NCBI GenBank assembly: GCA_023402505.1
Contig: JAEYGD010000001.1
Span: forward strand, 1 to 6,414
Origin: Actinomycetes bacterium
Lineage (GTDB): Bacteria > Actinomycetota > Actinomycetes > Mycobacteriales > Micromonosporaceae
Reading direction: 5' to 3'
DNA length: 6,414 nt
A program made the position numbers and the translations under genes. The notes under the pieces are model-generated. The model was not told the DNA's origin. It did not search any database and saw only the letters and a program-made list of their open reading frames with translations. Positions 5,686-6,414 of the stretch are shown here, piece after piece; positions within the stretch are counted from its first letter, which is position 1; each line of letters opens with the position of its first letter.

Positions 5686-5716
5686 GGAATCGTTGGCGGG
5701 TCGGGGGCGTTACATC
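5686..5716 (+). promoter_or_regulatory. ECF-sigma-type promoter P1 (GGAAT-N18-GTT)
   Basis: GGAAT (5686-5690), 18 bases, then GTTACATC (5709-5716). This is the -35/-10 layout of actinobacterial SigR/SigH-like and related ECF promoters (GGAAY with 18 nt to GTT). The element recurs 116 bp downstream with the same spacer length. The predicted start site near 5718 gives a leader of about 270 nt to the lysozyme-like gene. Confidence 0.6.
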
Positions 5717-5801
5717 ATCTGGACGATCGAGTAGCGCTGCCGCTTGGGCGGTGTGCGGGGCGGGTGTCAGCCGGATCGGGTTGGCTCGCTTCGGCCGGCC
5801 G

Positions 5802-5832
5802 GGAATGGTGGTGGCCGGTCGGTCGTTACATC
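5802..5832 (+). promoter_or_regulatory. ECF-sigma-type promoter P2 (GGAAT-N18-GTT)
   Basis: GGAAT (5802-5806), 18 bases, then GTTACATC (5825-5832), followed by TGGAC, which also follows P1 after a 3-base insertion. The predicted start site near 5834 gives a leader of about 150 nt to the ATG at 5987. Identical -35, spacer length and extended -10 in two copies make chance unlikely. Confidence 0.65.
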
Positions 5833-5870
5833 TGGACCCGGCACCGTGTGTAGGGCATCCCCCGCCCCCT

Positions 5871-5962
5871 GGTGGTCAGGGTTTCTTTCCCCCGAGCATT
5901 TTTGAGCGCCCTCGGTTGGTGCTTGCACCACCTGGCCCGTCCCCCCTTGGGTTTGGTGGTGT
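5871..5962 (+). promoter_or_regulatory. Structured 5' leader with alternative pairings
   Basis: The central GCACCACC (5925-5932) can pair with three partners. One is GGTGGT upstream (5871-5876). A second is TGGTGC next to it (5917-5922, giving TGGTGC-TT-GCACCA). The third is GGTGGTGT downstream (5955-5962); that hairpin extends inward through CCC (5936-5938) with GGG (5949-5951). CCGAG (5892-5896) can also pair with CTCGG (5911-5915). The region lies wholly inside the transcript expected from P1 or P2 and ends just before the GGAG site. No U-tract follows, so control would act on translation or RNA stability. It does not resemble a riboswitch class I know. Foldings were drawn by eye. Confidence 0.4.
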
Positions 5963-5986
5963 CTACCCCCGAATGGAGCTTTGATC

Positions 5987-6414
5987 ATGAACACGATGCT
6001 GCGTAAGAGCGTTCTCGGTATCGCTGGTCTGGCCTTCGCCGGTGGGATCACCGGTGGTCCGGTGATGGCGCAGGCCGCTCCGGCCGTCGAGGCCAGCCCG
6101 GTCGCCGTGGTGCAGGCGGACAAGCCGGACACCGGCAAGCTGATCCCGCACGGTGTGCAGGGCGCGCAGTCGCGTATCGACCTGTCCGATGAGCAGGTCG
6201 CGAACGTGAAGGCGATCATCGCGGCGACGAAGAAGGCCGGCATGGACGAACGCGCCGCGGTGGTGGCGATCGGTACGGCGTTGCAGGAGTCGAAGCTGGA
6301 GAACCTGGGTCACCTGGGTGACCGCAACGACCACGACTCGCAGGGCCTGTTCCAGCAGCGCCCCTCCTCGGGTTGGGGCACGGTGGAGCAGATCACCGAC
6401 CCCGAGTACTCCAC
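5987..6414 (+). CDS. Secreted lysozyme/transglycosylase-like cell-wall protein (partial)
   Basis: The 142 complete codons seen run off the right edge. The ATG at 5987 follows GGAG at 8 nt spacing. Residues 1-30 form a Sec signal peptide: MNTMLRKS, a hydrophobic core LGIAGLAFAGGITGGPVM, and an Ala-x-Ala site in AQA before AP. Residues 31-65 are a linker. From about 66 there are helices followed by AIGTALQESKLENL (94-107) and DSQGLFQQRPSSGWGT (117-132). Glu101 would be the catalytic acid, in the pattern ALQES...GLFQQRP found in actinobacterial lysozyme/SLT-like exported proteins. The likely role is peptidoglycan cleavage outside the membrane; some relatives may only bind. Glycine codons favour GGT (about 10 of 16), unlike the rest of the window, which suggests high expression. 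The gene follows two ECF-type promoters and a long leader. The C-terminus is unseen, so extra domains are possible. Confidence 0.88.
   Translation, partial: MNTMLRKSVLGIAGLAFAGGITGGPVMAQAAPAVEASPVAVVQADKPDTGKLIPHGVQGAQSRIDLSDEQVANVKAIIAATKKAGMDERAAVVAIGTALQESKLENLGHLGDRNDHDSQGLFQQRPSSGWGTVEQITDPEYS

Noticed and set aside
5504..5853. Two small + strand frames ending in similar RYIIWT and RYIWT peptides
   Set aside because: The similarity comes from the two copies of the GTTACATC-TGGAC promoter element, read in different frames. Neither frame has a ribosome binding site or credible composition.
5834..5986. c-di-AMP (ydaO) riboswitch, often found upstream of actinobacterial cell-wall hydrolases
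   Set aside because: The conserved ydaO segments are not recognisable in this leader, although position and gene type would have fitted.

Overview
The window is very GC-rich, with strong G/C preference at third codon positions, GTG starts, AAGGAGG-type ribosome binding sites and several TAnnnT boxes placed directly upstream of start codons. This points to a high-GC actinobacterium. The gene content and the lysozyme-like exported protein suggest Micromonosporaceae (Micromonospora-like), but that placement is inference and was not tested by a search.

Layout, left to right. The 3' end of an unidentified + strand gene (1-78) is followed by a strong hairpin terminator (94-125) that can serve both strands. 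A - strand pair follows: a 78-residue winged-helix-like protein (1870-1634) and, 36 bp downstream, a 14-segment DHA2-type major facilitator drug exporter (1597-164). Diverging from that pair is a FAD-dependent geranylgeranyl-reductase-family oxidoreductase (2005-3165, +). Next on + come a 58-residue acidic protein of unknown function (3233-3409) and a short-chain dehydrogenase with a Gln/Pro-rich N-terminal extension (3488-4384), related to the bacterial general-stress SDRs. Converging on it from the - strand is a two-gene unit (5462-4465): a 113-residue protein followed, with a 4-base GTGA overlap, by an AbiEii-type nucleotidyltransferase. This is a candidate toxin-antitoxin or NTase module. 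After a 524-bp non-coding stretch, a secreted lysozyme/transglycosylase-like protein starts at 5987 and runs off the right edge.

The most informative signals are regulatory. The 524-bp gap holds two near-identical ECF-sigma-type promoters, both GGAAT-N18-GTT continuing as GTTACATC, 116 bp apart. They precede a leader of about 150 nt that can fold in mutually exclusive ways ahead of the cell-wall hydrolase gene. The stress-type SDR has a GTTT-N15-GGGTAG element matching the actinobacterial SigB/SigF general-stress promoter. The FAD oxidoreductase and the NTase partner gene both have a TAnnnT box exactly 6 nt before the start codon, which is the layout of leaderless transcripts.

The genes do not form one pathway. 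The window reads as chromosomal housekeeping and stress accessory genes in short transcription units: efflux, a redox flavoprotein, general stress, a possible TA module and cell-wall remodelling. No insertion sequence, phage gene, CRISPR array, tRNA or rRNA was seen.
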